Below are positions 5,413 through 13,451 of a DNA stretch of 21,007 bases, one piece after another. Both the position numbers and the translations under genes were made by a program. Every line of letters begins with the position of its first letter. Within the stretch, counting starts at the first letter, position 1. Under the pieces are notes generated by a model. It saw nothing but the letters and a program-made list of their open reading frames with translations. It was not told where the DNA came from and ran no database searches. The stretch comes from a virus, in IMG/VR virus record IMGVR_UViG_3300049216_000608, positions 1-21,007 of that record, one strand, 5' to 3'.

Positions 5413-5928
5413 ATGATTCCGTTTCGTTATCCGACCTTCGCCAGGGCGCCTGACGGGGACGCCGGCGAGGCTGTGCCCAAGTCGCCAGCCGATGCCGCGG
5501 GCTTCTCACCCGACTACGTGCGCGAGCTGCGCCAGGAGAACAGGGGCTGGCGGTTGAAGGCGACGGAGCTGGAAGCGGCCGCGCACCGGGCTCGGGAGGA
5601 ACTCGACCAGGCGCGGGCCGAGGCGGAGCGGCGAATTGTTCGCGCCGAACTCAAGGCGGTCGCGGCGCGCGCGGGGATGGTCGATCTCGACGGGATCAAG
5701 CTGCTGGACCTTTCGCGCGCGCGGCTTTCCGAGACCGGGGAGGTCGAGGGCGCGGACGAGATCATCGGGGCGGCCCGCCGGGAGCGGCCGTGGCTGTTTG
5801 GGGATGCGCGCACCAGCAACTCCGTCGCCCCTCCCCGCCCCCGCGAAGCGCGGGACATCCGCGACGCACGCCAGATGACGGCGAAGGAGTTCGCCGAGGC
5901 GAAGAAAAGCCGCTTCTGGCGGCGCTGA
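5413..5928 (+). CDS. Scaffold protein
   Basis: A 171-residue scaffold-like protein directly before the major capsid gene. Residues about 34-87 (YVRELRQENRGWRLKATELE... to KAVAARAG) form a long charged coiled coil. The next part, MVDLDGIKLLDLSR...DEIIGAARRERPWLFG, is the helical unit commonly seen in phage scaffolds of this type. The C-terminus is short and basic (AEAKKSRFWRR), as in scaffolds that bind the coat through a basic tail. It has AGGGG 5 nt before the ATG. It should direct procapsid assembly and then leave. No protease domain is present and no separate head protease gene is seen, so it probably exits intact or is cut by a protein encoded elsewhere. Confidence 0.85.
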   Translation: MIPFRYPTFARAPDGDAGEAVPKSPADAAGFSPDYVRELRQENRGWRLKATELEAAAHRAREELDQARAEAERRIVRAELKAVAARAGMVDLDGIKLLDLSRARLSETGEVEGADEIIGAARRERPWLFGDARTSNSVAPPRPREARDIRDARQMTAKEFAEAKKSRFWRR

Positions 5929-6039
5929 CAGGACATTTTGATTGCAAACCGACCATCCGCGCGCGGGGCATGCCCGGCGCGGCGCGTGCCATCGGGCCAC
6001 GACGGCCTGGGCATAACCCCTAACCGTTGAGGATCTCGC
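5929..6039 (+). other. Leader of the major capsid gene
   Basis: A 111-bp gap, long for this operon. It holds the perfect palindrome GGGCATGCCC (5966-5975) inside GC-rich sequence that can form several alternative stems, and a good ribosome site GAGGA (6029-6033) before the capsid ATG at 6040. No clear promoter or U-tract is seen. It may shape capsid translation or mRNA stability. Confidence 0.4.
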
Positions 6040-7398
6040 ATGGGTATCAACAATCTTCCCACGACTCTGCAGAGCGTCATCCAGCAGGGATATCTCGAGC
6101 GCGAGTTCGAACAGGCGCTGCGGGCGGAACTCGGGTTCCGCGCGATTGCCGATCGCGAGCCGTTCATGGCGGGGATCGGCGAGACGCTGACCAAGACGCG
6201 CACCGGGCTGCTGCCGGCGGTGACGACGCCGCTCGCGCCGCCCGCCAACGCGGACATCACCTCCGGACTCATGCCGCAGAATTACGGTGTGGAGCAGTAC
6301 ACGCTCTCGGTGAACCAGTATGCGGCGAACCAGATGCTGAACGTGGTGACCGCGCGCGTCGCGATCGACGATCTGTTCCTTAACAACGCGCGGACGCTGG
6401 CGGAGCAGGCGGCGCGGTCCGTCGACACGCTGGCGCAGGCCGCGATTTTCGGCACGTATATGGGCGGCAACACGCGGGTGATCACCACGCTGGGTGCCGC
6501 GGGGCCGGTTGTCCATGTCGATGACATCCGCGGGTTCCTGTCCACGTGGAACGCCGAGGGGCAGCCGGTTTCGGTTTCGGCCGGCAACACGGTTTCGGTG
6601 ACGGTGGGTGCGGATGTGTACACGCTGTCGGCGGCGGCGGCGGATGCGACCAACATCTCGACCGCGCCGGGGGGGATTTCCGGCAGCCTGACCTTTACCA
6701 CCAGCGTCTCGGTGGCGGATGGGACCGCGGGGAATTCGGTGGCGTCCGCGGTGGCACCCGTGGTGATGCGGCCGCTCAACGCCTCGAACAATCTGATGGC
6801 GGGGACGACGCTCGCGATCTCGGCGGCAAGCGATGTGAACAGCGCGAAGCTCACCATGCAGATGGTGCTGAACGCCAAGGCGACGATGAAGGCCAACGGC
6901 GTGCCCCCGGTGACGGCGACGGGCAACTATATTTTCTACGCCGACCCGCTGCAGATGACCGGGCTCTACAGCGACCCCGCGTTCCAGTTCTTCTTCCGGG
7001 GCCGGCCGGATACGTCCGAATACCGGCGCGGCCTGGTGGCGGAGATGCTGGGTGTCGATATCGTGGAGACCAACATCAACCCGGTGCAGGCGCTCTCCGG
7101 CGTGGGGACGGTGCGGCGCGGCATTCTCTGCGGCCAGGGCGCGCTGGTCGAGGGCGTGTTCACGCGGGAAGGTTACGCGGCGACGAACCAGGCGGACGAT
7201 GACGCGATGATCGCGATCGTCGATGACATCGCGCACATCACGCGCGAGCCGCTGGATGCGCTGAAGCAGGTGGTGACGCAGACCTGGAACTATATCGGCG
7301 GGTTCGCGGTGCCCTCCGACATCAACACCAACCCGAACACGATTCCGACCGCGAACAACTCGGCGTTCAAACGGGCGATCATCCTCGAGAGCCTGTGA
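6040..7398 (+). CDS. Major capsid protein with an inserted beta-rich domain
   Basis: A 452-residue coat protein that forms the head shell. It follows the scaffold, starts at a strong GAGGA site and has the composition of an HK97-fold coat: an N-terminal helix (LQSVIQQGYLEREFEQALRA), central helices (ARTLAEQAARSVDTLAQAAI) and a C-terminal core with YIFYADPLQMTGLYSDPAF, VDIVETNINPVQ and GQGALVEGVF. Residues about 175-263 differ: they are Ser/Thr/Val/Ala-rich, lack charge, and sit between two helices (DIRGFLSTW and DVNSAKLTMQMVLNAKATMK), as an insertion would. It may stabilise or decorate the capsid, in the manner of the P22 coat I-domain, by analogy only. The assignment rests on position, size and pattern, not on a diagnostic motif. 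Its stop overlaps the next ATG (TGATG). Confidence 0.85.
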   Translation: MGINNLPTTLQSVIQQGYLEREFEQALRAELGFRAIADREPFMAGIGETLTKTRTGLLPAVTTPLAPPANADITSGLMPQNYGVEQYTLSVNQYAANQMLNVVTARVAIDDLFLNNARTLAEQAARSVDTLAQAAIFGTYMGGNTRVITTLGAAGPVVHVDDIRGFLSTWNAEGQPVSVSAGNTVSVTVGADVYTLSAAAADATNISTAPGGISGSLTFTTSVSVADGTAGNSVASAVAPVVMRPLNASNNLMAGTTLAISAASDVNSAKLTMQMVLNAKATMKANGVPPVTATGNYIFYADPLQMTGLYSDPAFQFFFRGRPDTSEYRRGLVAEMLGVDIVETNINPVQALSGVGTVRRGILCGQGALVEGVFTREGYAATNQADDDAMIAIVDDIAHITREPLDALKQVVTQTWNYIGGFAVPSDINTNPNTIPTANNSAFKRAIILESL

Positions 7399-7592
7399 TG
7401 GCGAAGGCCAGGACCGCGGCGGAGACCCACGAGACGCGACGTCTCGTGGGTTACCGGCTGCGGCGGGGGTTCGTGCTGTTCACGGGGCGGACGCATCGGG
7501 CGCTGCTCGCGGGCGAAATCGTGCCGGCGGAGGATGACGTCGTGACGATGTTGTTTCGCGGGGGCGCCGACCTCGAACCGGTTTTGGAGTGA
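7398..7592 (+). CDS. Small hypothetical protein after the capsid gene
   Basis: A 64-residue basic protein (MAKARTAAETHETRRLVGYR...). The central RLRRGFVLFTGRTHRALLAGEIVP and the acidic PAEDDVVTMLF end give a small beta-rich domain, a common look for proteins between capsid and connector genes, but I recognise no family. Its ATG overlaps the capsid stop. The codons for residues about 10-18 form a perfect 12-bp hairpin (see 7425-7451), so its sequence is under an RNA-structure constraint or its amino acids happen to give one. Confidence 0.6.
   Translation: MAKARTAAETHETRRLVGYRLRRGFVLFTGRTHRALLAGEIVPAEDDVVTMLFRGGADLEPVLE
7425..7451 (+). other. Perfect 12-bp RNA hairpin just after the capsid gene
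   Basis: ACCCACGAGACG (7425-7436) and CGTCTCGTGGGT (7440-7451) are exact reverse complements around a CGA loop. It begins 27 nt after the capsid stop codon, inside the next gene. No U-tract follows, so it is not an intrinsic terminator. It could protect the 3' end of capsid mRNA, lower expression downstream, or mark a processing site. Confidence 0.7.
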
Positions 7593-7596
7593 GGCC

Positions 7597-8001
7597 ATGT
7601 CGGGGTTCGCTTCCTATGTCTTCGGTGAGCAGCAGCTGGCGGATATCAGGCGGTTCTGCGGGTATCCCGCGATCGGTGACGGGAATGTGGTGTTTCCGTT
7701 TCCTTGGATCATGCGGCAATACCTGGCACTCGAATACCGGTTGCAGCATCTGAGCGAGACCGACGGGGCGACGCTCGTTTCGCAGTACCTCACGCCGCTC
7801 TATGCGATCGAGCAGTCGCTGGGCGCGGTTTACCAGAATCTCGACACCGCTCAGGCGGCGGTGTGGACGCACAACGCGAATGAGCAGCGTGACAAGGTGG
7901 CGTCGTTCACGTGGTGGCGGCGGCGGCTGTGCGCGTTCCTGCAGGTGCCGCCGGGGCCCGAGCTGACTACGCCCGACGGCACGATCCGGATGGTGGTGTG
8001 A
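7597..8001 (+). CDS. Head-tail connector-like protein
   Basis: A 134-residue protein in the position of the first head-completion protein. It starts with an aromatic-rich helical part (GFASYVFGEQQLADIRRFCGYPAIGD) followed by helices (LALEYRLQHLSETDGATL, LYAIEQSLGAVYQNLDTAQAAVW) and a Trp-rich FTWWRRRLCAFLQVPPG motif. Helical bundles of this size that bind the portal are typical of gp6-like connector proteins, which is why I propose that role. The ATG has GAGTGAGG upstream. The sequence has no conserved residue that proves the family, so this is an inference from order and predicted helix content. Confidence 0.6.
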   Translation: MSGFASYVFGEQQLADIRRFCGYPAIGDGNVVFPFPWIMRQYLALEYRLQHLSETDGATLVSQYLTPLYAIEQSLGAVYQNLDTAQAAVWTHNANEQRDKVASFTWWRRRLCAFLQVPPGPELTTPDGTIRMVV

Positions 8002-8002
8002 C

Positions 8003-8662
8003 GTGGACCAGGCGGGGCTGCAGGCGAAGGCGAATTATGCCTACGGGAAAGCAGCGGGGATTCTGGGATCGACGGTCGACGTCTTCCGGCCGGATTCCAG
8101 GCAGGCGCTGATACCGGCGCTGGATTCACGTTACGTGACCGGACGGATCATGGCGTGGTTCAACCCGGACCCGCGATTTGGTTCGATATCGCCGGCGGCG
8201 GCCGACCGGGCGGTGGTGTTTGCATCGCTCGACCGGATGCTGCTCGAGGCCGGGGACTACCTCATGGATGCGGACCAGAACACATGGTTCGTGGGATCGT
8301 TGCAGCCGATGATGGCGACACCCTGCGTGCGGTGTACGCGCGCGTTCACGCTGACGCGCGCGGTGCCGATGGTGGGGGATGCGGCCTATGGCGGGAACGC
8401 GCCGGCCAACATGCGGACGATCCTGACGCTGTGGCCCGGCTTTATCGCGCCGAAGTCGCGCGGGATGAGCCCCGAGGAACGCGTGCCGGGCGAAACAAAG
8501 CTGAACGCCGTGCTGATCAACCTGCCGGTGACGGCAGGGGCACAGATTATGCCCAACGATGTTCTGGTCGACGACCAGGCCGATCCCATGCGCTACACGG
8601 TGAGTATCGCGACGGCGACGGATTGGGGCTGGACCATCGACGCCTATTACGCCGGAGCCTGA
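8003..8662 (+). CDS. Head closure-type structural protein
   Basis: A 219-residue protein, GTG start one base after the previous stop. It looks beta-rich with a Cys pair in TPCVRCTRAF (about residues 107-116) and later MPNDVLVDDQADPMRYTVSIA, a pattern of short strands and turns. The N-terminus (LQAKANYAYGKAAGILGSTVDVFRP) recalls neck proteins that begin with a helix and then meet a beta domain. Position between a connector-like gene and the tail terminator-like gene suggests the head-closure or neck role. No family motif is certain. The two cysteines could bind a metal or form a bridge in the particle. Confidence 0.6.
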   Translation: MDQAGLQAKANYAYGKAAGILGSTVDVFRPDSRQALIPALDSRYVTGRIMAWFNPDPRFGSISPAAADRAVVFASLDRMLLEAGDYLMDADQNTWFVGSLQPMMATPCVRCTRAFTLTRAVPMVGDAAYGGNAPANMRTILTLWPGFIAPKSRGMSPEERVPGETKLNAVLINLPVTAGAQIMPNDVLVDDQADPMRYTVSIATATDWGWTIDAYYAGA

Positions 8663-8663
8663 C

Positions 8664-9719
8664 ATGGCCGATACCGCGGATGTGGAGCGCGCGCTGGTCG
8701 CGGTCTGCGCCGGCGCGCTGTTTCCCGCAGGCGGTTACGCTTACGGAGCGACGGCTGCCAGTGCCGTCAGCGTGGCCCAGGAGAACGGTGCGAGCACGAC
8801 CCTCTCCTGCCGGCTGTATCGGGGCTGGCCATCGACCGACACGCTGAACGCCGACCTTGCGAAAGGTGTCGCCCATGTCTCGGTCTATCCTGAGGCGGAC
8901 GCGGGGCAGAACGCGACACGCTACTTCACGAAATGGTGGCAGGCTCCGCGGGCTGCCCCCACGCTGACGGCGTCCGTCACGCAGGGCACGACGAGCGCCA
9001 CGGTCACGTGGGCGGGCGCGTGCGCGGTAAACCAGCTCGCGGGCGTTGCGGTGGGCGCCGGTCGCACGCCGGCGACCTACACCTATGCGGTGCAGGCGAC
9101 CGATACGCCGGCAAGCGTGGCGGCGGCGCTGGCGGCGCTGATCGCGGGAGCCTCGGCGAACGGGGCGGTGCTGACCGTACAGGATGGTTCGTGCCTGGCG
9201 CGGGTGGCGCAGGGAACGACGGCGACCTCGTTGCTGCGACAGATCAAACAGCGGTACCGGATCAATGTCTGGTCTGCCTCGCCGCAGGCCCGGGATGCGC
9301 TGGCGGGCGTGCTCGACCTGGCCTTCGCGCAGATTTTTCGCCTCGCCATGCCGGACGGATCGCCCAGCCTGCTGCGCTACGGCGGCACGCTGGTATCCGA
9401 TTTTCCGGCACGGCAGGCGGAGTGGAACCGCACGCTGGTGATGCAGGTGGAATACTCGACGGCACGGGTGGAGAACCTCGCCGCGGTGCTGTTCCCCGCG
9501 GGCAGCATCAACGGGACCGCGTTTGGCGCGCAGCCGCCGCTGCCGGCACTGATCTACACCGACATGACAGGCAATGTGCTGATGGATGCGAACGGGCTTC
9601 CCATGGGTGGCAGCGGCGTGGTGACCGGCGGCGCCGTGCAGCCGCGGGCGAACGGGTACGTCACCACCGGAGGCGCGATGCTGATTGATATCTTCGGCAA
9701 TCCGGTGGTGGGACCATGA
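8664..9719 (+). CDS. Tail terminator-like protein with inserted domain and C-terminal extension
   Basis: A 351-residue protein. Residues about 195-280 (RYRINVWSASPQARDALAGVLDLAF, then RYGGTLVSDFPARQAEWNRTLVMQVEYSTA) follow the tail terminator pattern: a strand, an arginine-bearing helix and a final strand with W-R-x-L...YST. The N-terminal part (DVERALVAVCAGALFP) and RLYRGWPSTDTLNADLA complete that fold, interrupted by about 90 residues (95-185) that include ASVAAALAALIAGAS. The C-terminal 60 residues (YTDMTGNVLMDANGLPMGG...) are Gly-rich and not usual in this fold. The stop overlaps the tailspike ATG (ATGA). The role is to cap the tail tube and join it to the head, by analogy. The insertion and tail have no assigned function. 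Confidence 0.65.
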   Translation: MADTADVERALVAVCAGALFPAGGYAYGATAASAVSVAQENGASTTLSCRLYRGWPSTDTLNADLAKGVAHVSVYPEADAGQNATRYFTKWWQAPRAAPTLTASVTQGTTSATVTWAGACAVNQLAGVAVGAGRTPATYTYAVQATDTPASVAAALAALIAGASANGAVLTVQDGSCLARVAQGTTATSLLRQIKQRYRINVWSASPQARDALAGVLDLAFAQIFRLAMPDGSPSLLRYGGTLVSDFPARQAEWNRTLVMQVEYSTARVENLAAVLFPAGSINGTAFGAQPPLPALIYTDMTGNVLMDANGLPMGGSGVVTGGAVQPRANGYVTTGGAMLIDIFGNPVVGP

Positions 9720-12700
9720 GCGGGACGACGACGGTTCAGGGGGTTTCGCTCCAGAGTTTCGTGGGAGCGGTCTCGCCGCAGGTTTTCACGACGCCCTACA
9801 CGGCGATCGGAAACACCGCCCGCAGCCTGCTGACCCGCGCGCAGGAAGTGGTGAATGTGAAGGATTTCGGCGCGCCCGGCAGTGCTGGGGGGGACTCGGC
9901 GCCGGGCATCAACGCGGCGCTTACCTATGTGCGGGGATTGGGCGCGAGTGCCACGGCCCGCGTGGTGTTTCCGGCGGACACCTATACGCTGCTGTCGCCG
10001 ATCAATGCGACGGGGTTGCAATCCCCGGGGATCGTCATCGAGGGTTGCGGGAGCACCCTGCTGGCGGCGTTTTCCGGTGGTATCGTCTTCGACTTCTTCG
10101 ACTCGCGCTTCCTCAGGCTTCGTGACCTCGTCATTACCTGGGACGGCGCGCATGAGCCGGCCGTGGGGCTGGCCGGCGGCTCGATCGGCGCGCGGGTGGC
10201 GGATTGCCACGCGATCGAGAACGTCTTCATCGAGGGCAATTTCTCGCTTGCGTGCGCCTATTTCATTGCGACCGAGACCTCCGCGGCGCGTTCGCTCCGA
10301 TGCTGGAACGGAGACGGGAATGCGACGAGCTATGCACTGATCGTCGATGGGACCAACCATTTTGGTGTCACATCGAGTTTCGCGCCGCAGACATCGGCGG
10401 CGGACAATTTCGTCTCCTTCAACGAAATGCTGTTCGACCAGGTGGATGCCCGCAAGCCGAACGGCGGCCATGCGGTGTGGATCGGGGGCGTGAGCCGGCA
10501 TCGGTGGCAGGCGAGCTACGTCGATTGCCAGACCGCGACACAGGCCGTGGTGCTGTGGGCCTCCGCCGGCAACACCAGCCAGTCGATCACGGACCTGATG
10601 CTGGATCTGCATCAGGAGACGACGAGCTGCACGGATGTCTTCCTCGTCGACGGAACCAACGCCACACCCACGATCCAGGGGTTGAGCTACCGCGACCATC
10701 GCCCGCAGGCCAGCAGCTCCATCTTTCGCACCGCGACGCACATCACCGGCGTTGTGGCACAGAACCTGACGGTCGATATCGCGCAGGTGGCGCAGTCGCC
10801 GGTGCTGTTCGCCAATCCCACGCTGTGGACCGTTTCCGGCAGCTTGATCTCGCCGAGCAGCAGCACGATGGTCAACGTCGTGCCGGCACAGTTTTCCGGC
10901 ACGCAGCTGACGCCGCTCGGGATCGACGGGTCCGCGCTGCATGTGGCGGCGGGCAGCAATGCCGCGTCGCTGGCCACACGGTTTGGGCACGTCGCCGACA
11001 TCGTCGCCGATTACGGCGCTGATCCCACCGGCGTGGTGGACGCGACCATCGCGATCCAGGCCGCGGTCAACTCGGGCCGGCCGGTGTGGATGCCGATGGG
11101 AACATATCTGCTGGGTGGGGCCATCACGATCCCCTCCGCCGGCGCGCGGATCTATGGCGCGGGCATGGGCGTCACGGTGCTCAACTGGCAGTGCAACGTC
11201 TCCGCCTTCGTCAACAACGGGCCGATGAACGGGCAGCTCCTGCCGAGCTATGTGGAGATGTCGGAGTTCAGCATCGCGGGGAATTTCACCACCAACCCCA
11301 ACTCGGCGTTCAACAACCCGGCGACGACCGATAGCAATGTCGTTGCGGTCTCGATCTTCGGGATGGAGCGGGCGCGGCTGTTCCACGTGGAACTGACCAA
11401 TGCGCCGTTCTTCGGATTTTCTATCCACGCCTGCAAGATCGTCGATATCGAGAGCTGCATGGCCTCGATGGTCTGCCGGGACTGTTTCTCCTGTGTGGAT
11501 TCGGCCTGGGTTTCGATACGCGGATGCCGGGTTGATCATTGCGATGACGACGCGATCACCGCAGGCGTGAATGTTCCGCCGGCCGCCTGGTTTGCCGATT
11601 CGCAGCAGAATTTCATCTGTATCGGGAACCACCTGACGGACACGTATTGCATCCGCGTCGATAACCGCAAGCAGTTCACGGTTGCGGGAAACATCATCGA
11701 TCGGGCGAAGTCGCATGCGATCAGCGTTGGCGGCATCACGGTTGGCGCGACCGGCGGGTTTGGCGCCATCACCGGCAACACCGTCACCAATGTCATCAAC
11801 GAGGCCGCACTTCCCGGAATCTCGCCGGAGGACGGCGACAGCCAGTGCAATTACCTCGAGATCTACGGATACGCTGCCCATGGCGGGCTGAACGCACCGC
11901 CGGGGCAGAACGATCCCACGACCGGGTCAGTGGTGCCGCTTTACACGCATCTCTACGATACGACGGCGAACGCGCCATCCGCCGGCAGTCTCGGCATATT
12001 GGTCTCCGGCAATGTCCTCGCGCGGACGCGCCCCACGGGTGTTGCCTATACCGCGTGGGGAGAGGGCGCGATGTTCACGCGCCGGGGGTGGTTTTCCGGC
12101 ACCGTGCCGGCGAGTGCCATGAGCGGCTATGGCGCTCTCGTCGGCGGCAGCGTCGAGGACGTGACCCTCGCGGACAACAAGTTCCGTGGGCTCACCGGTG
12201 GCGTCGTCTTTGCGAATGTCCCCGGGGTGACGTCTCGCTTCCAGGGGCTGCGGATCCGGGGCTGCAGTTTCAGCGACATCGCGACGGCGGCGGCGATTGG
12301 TGTCGGCGGGTTTTCGGGCATTGCCGATATCGTCGTCGAGGATTGTGCCTTTGATCTCGATCCCTATCGCACGAGCACGCAGCGCAGCGCGGCCGGTGCG
12401 GCGACCTGGGGCGGCACGGGCGGATACCCGGTGCTGTGGGCCGGGAACGGGATGAGCATCACGCTGCGGCACTGCACGCTGCGCAATGCCTATTCGTACA
12501 CCGATGGCAGCCCGGTGAGCGGCGACGGCAACACGATCTTCGCGAATGTCGCGGGGCTCGGTGCCGCGGCCGGTAATGCCGGCGTGGGCTTTATCCCGCA
12601 GGCGGGTGCGGCGTGGCGCTTCGTCGAGCTCAACCAGACGGTGACGTCGACGAGCTTCGACAACGTGCTGCAGCTGCCGACGCTCGATGCCTCGGCCCAA

Positions 12701-13219
12701 CCCGCCAGCGGCATCTGGGTCCAGGGTCATCACGTGCACAATACCGGGCCGGCGCTGGCGGGTGGGATGCTGACCCTGGGCTGGAGCCGCTTGACGACGG
12801 GCGCCGGTAACGTGGCGGGGACCGACTGGGCGCAAGTGCTGACGATGGGTGGCACGGTGGCAGTGCGGGCGCAGCAGGGCCTGACGGCCCTGAGCAACAC
12901 CGGCGGGACGGTCATCACGGCGGCGGAGATCGTCGCGGGGTATTCCATTCGCACCGGCCAGATTGCGGCCGTGATCGATACGCTCGATACCGCGGCGGAT
13001 GTCATCGCGGCGATTCCCAACTGCGCGGTCGGAACCACGTTCAAGTACCGGAGCCTCAACACCGGCGGGTTCACCCAGACCGTGGCGCCGGGAAGCGGCA
13101 TCACCGCAAGCGGTGCGATGACGGTGGCGCCGAACACATGGCGGGAATGGATGGGCTTGGTGACGAGCGTCAGCCCGGCCGCGATCACCTTCACGAATAT
13201 TGGCAGCGGCGCTGCCTGA
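9716..13219 (+). CDS. Tailspike with two pectate-lyase-like beta-helix domains
   Basis: A 1167-residue receptor-binding tailspike that probably binds or cuts surface polysaccharide. A short N-terminal segment (1-45) leads to VNVKDFGAPG...DSAPGINAAL (46-70), the start of a Pectate_lyase_3 type right-handed beta-helix, with VVFPADTYTLLSPI next. A second such start occurs at about 428-445: IVADYGADPTGVVDATIAIQ, with GTYLLGGAITIP after it. Repeated short strands continue to about 960. The C-terminus (about 1077-1167) contains TLDTAADVIAAIPNCAVGTTF, a module I recall from other phage structural proteins. The ATG overlaps the previous stop. Tailspikes usually lie after baseplate genes, so its place between tail terminator and sheath is unusual. 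No catalytic residues can be fixed by eye. Confidence 0.9.
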   Translation: MSGTTTVQGVSLQSFVGAVSPQVFTTPYTAIGNTARSLLTRAQEVVNVKDFGAPGSAGGDSAPGINAALTYVRGLGASATARVVFPADTYTLLSPINATGLQSPGIVIEGCGSTLLAAFSGGIVFDFFDSRFLRLRDLVITWDGAHEPAVGLAGGSIGARVADCHAIENVFIEGNFSLACAYFIATETSAARSLRCWNGDGNATSYALIVDGTNHFGVTSSFAPQTSAADNFVSFNEMLFDQVDARKPNGGHAVWIGGVSRHRWQASYVDCQTATQAVVLWASAGNTSQSITDLMLDLHQETTSCTDVFLVDGTNATPTIQGLSYRDHRPQASSSIFRTATHITGVVAQNLTVDIAQVAQSPVLFANPTLWTVSGSLISPSSSTMVNVVPAQFSGTQLTPLGIDGSALHVAAGSNAASLATRFGHVADIVADYGADPTGVVDATIAIQAAVNSGRPVWMPMGTYLLGGAITIPSAGARIYGAGMGVTVLNWQCNVSAFVNNGPMNGQLLPSYVEMSEFSIAGNFTTNPNSAFNNPATTDSNVVAVSIFGMERARLFHVELTNAPFFGFSIHACKIVDIESCMASMVCRDCFSCVDSAWVSIRGCRVDHCDDDAITAGVNVPPAAWFADSQQNFICIGNHLTDTYCIRVDNRKQFTVAGNIIDRAKSHAISVGGITVGATGGFGAITGNTVTNVINEAALPGISPEDGDSQCNYLEIYGYAAHGGLNAPPGQNDPTTGSVVPLYTHLYDTTANAPSAGSLGILVSGNVLARTRPTGVAYTAWGEGAMFTRRGWFSGTVPASAMSGYGALVGGSVEDVTLADNKFRGLTGGVVFANVPGVTSRFQGLRIRGCSFSDIATAAAIGVGGFSGIADIVVEDCAFDLDPYRTSTQRSAAGAATWGGTGGYPVLWAGNGMSITLRHCTLRNAYSYTDGSPVSGDGNTIFANVAGLGAAAGNAGVGFIPQAGAAWRFVELNQTVTSTSFDNVLQLPTLDASAQPASGIWVQGHHVHNTGPALAGGMLTLGWSRLTTGAGNVAGTDWAQVLTMGGTVAVRAQQGLTALSNTGGTVITAAEIVAGYSIRTGQIAAVIDTLDTAADVIAAIPNCAVGTTFKYRSLNTGGFTQTVAPGSGITASGAMTVAPNTWREWMGLVTSVSPAAITFTNIGSGAA

Positions 13220-13231
13220 AAAGGAACCTGC

Positions 13232-13402
13232 ATGTCCGCAACACCATCGACGCCGGCCGCGGGGCCGGCGTTTCACTATGTCGTGCTTTCGCCGTTCCTG
13301 AGCTACGCGAAGGGTGACGTGATCACGGAACCAGCCGCGATCGCGGAGGTCGAGAAGCAGTATGGGCCGCACGTCGTCCGCGTGACCGCGCCCTCGTCCT
13401 GA
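13232..13402 (+). CDS. 56-residue protein before the sheath
   Basis: A small protein, MSATPSTPAAGPAFHYVVLSPFL...VVRVTAPSS, translated from an ATG with AAGGAA 5 nt upstream and ending just before the sheath gene. A short Pro/Ala/Thr-rich N-terminus precedes a small domain with FHYVVLSPFLSYAKGDVI and AAIAEVEKQYGPHVVRV, which looks like a strand, a turn and a helix. Mu-like and related phages also carry a very short gene just before the sheath, so this gene may be their counterpart, but I see no sequence match that I would defend. Its codons 7-14 form a 9-bp GC hairpin. It is too short to appear in a simple ORF search with a 60-residue cut-off. Confidence 0.7.
   Translation: MSATPSTPAAGPAFHYVVLSPFLSYAKGDVITEPAAIAEVEKQYGPHVVRVTAPSS
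13250..13271 (+). other. 9-bp GC-rich hairpin just after the tailspike gene
   Basis: ACGCCGGCC (13250-13258) pairs perfectly with GGCCGGCGT (13263-13271) around a GCGG loop. It begins 31 nt after the tailspike stop, inside the next small gene, and is followed by only two more T residues, so it is a weak terminator at most. Its placement matches the hairpin after the capsid gene. Confidence 0.5.
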
Positions 13403-13451
13403 CCCCGATGTCGGCGGCGTGAACCAGGCCATCCAACCCCGGAGTAACACC

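Noticed and set aside
3762-5414. A 550-codon minus-strand frame opposite the portal gene
   Set aside because: Antisense shadow of the portal; no motif, no ribosome site, and low-complexity composition.
5506-7236. A 576-codon minus-strand frame opposite scaffold and capsid genes
   Set aside because: Antisense shadow of two confident genes with the same His/Arg-rich look.
9554-11881. A 775-codon open frame on the minus strand inside the tailspike gene
   Set aside because: It lies wholly under well-supported plus-strand genes, is Arg/His/Pro-rich as antisense frames in GC-rich DNA are, and has no recognisable domain.
13419-13451. GTG start adding 11 residues to the sheath
   Set aside because: No ribosome site, while the ATG at 13452 has GGAG at a 7-nt spacing and begins the usual sheath N-terminus.
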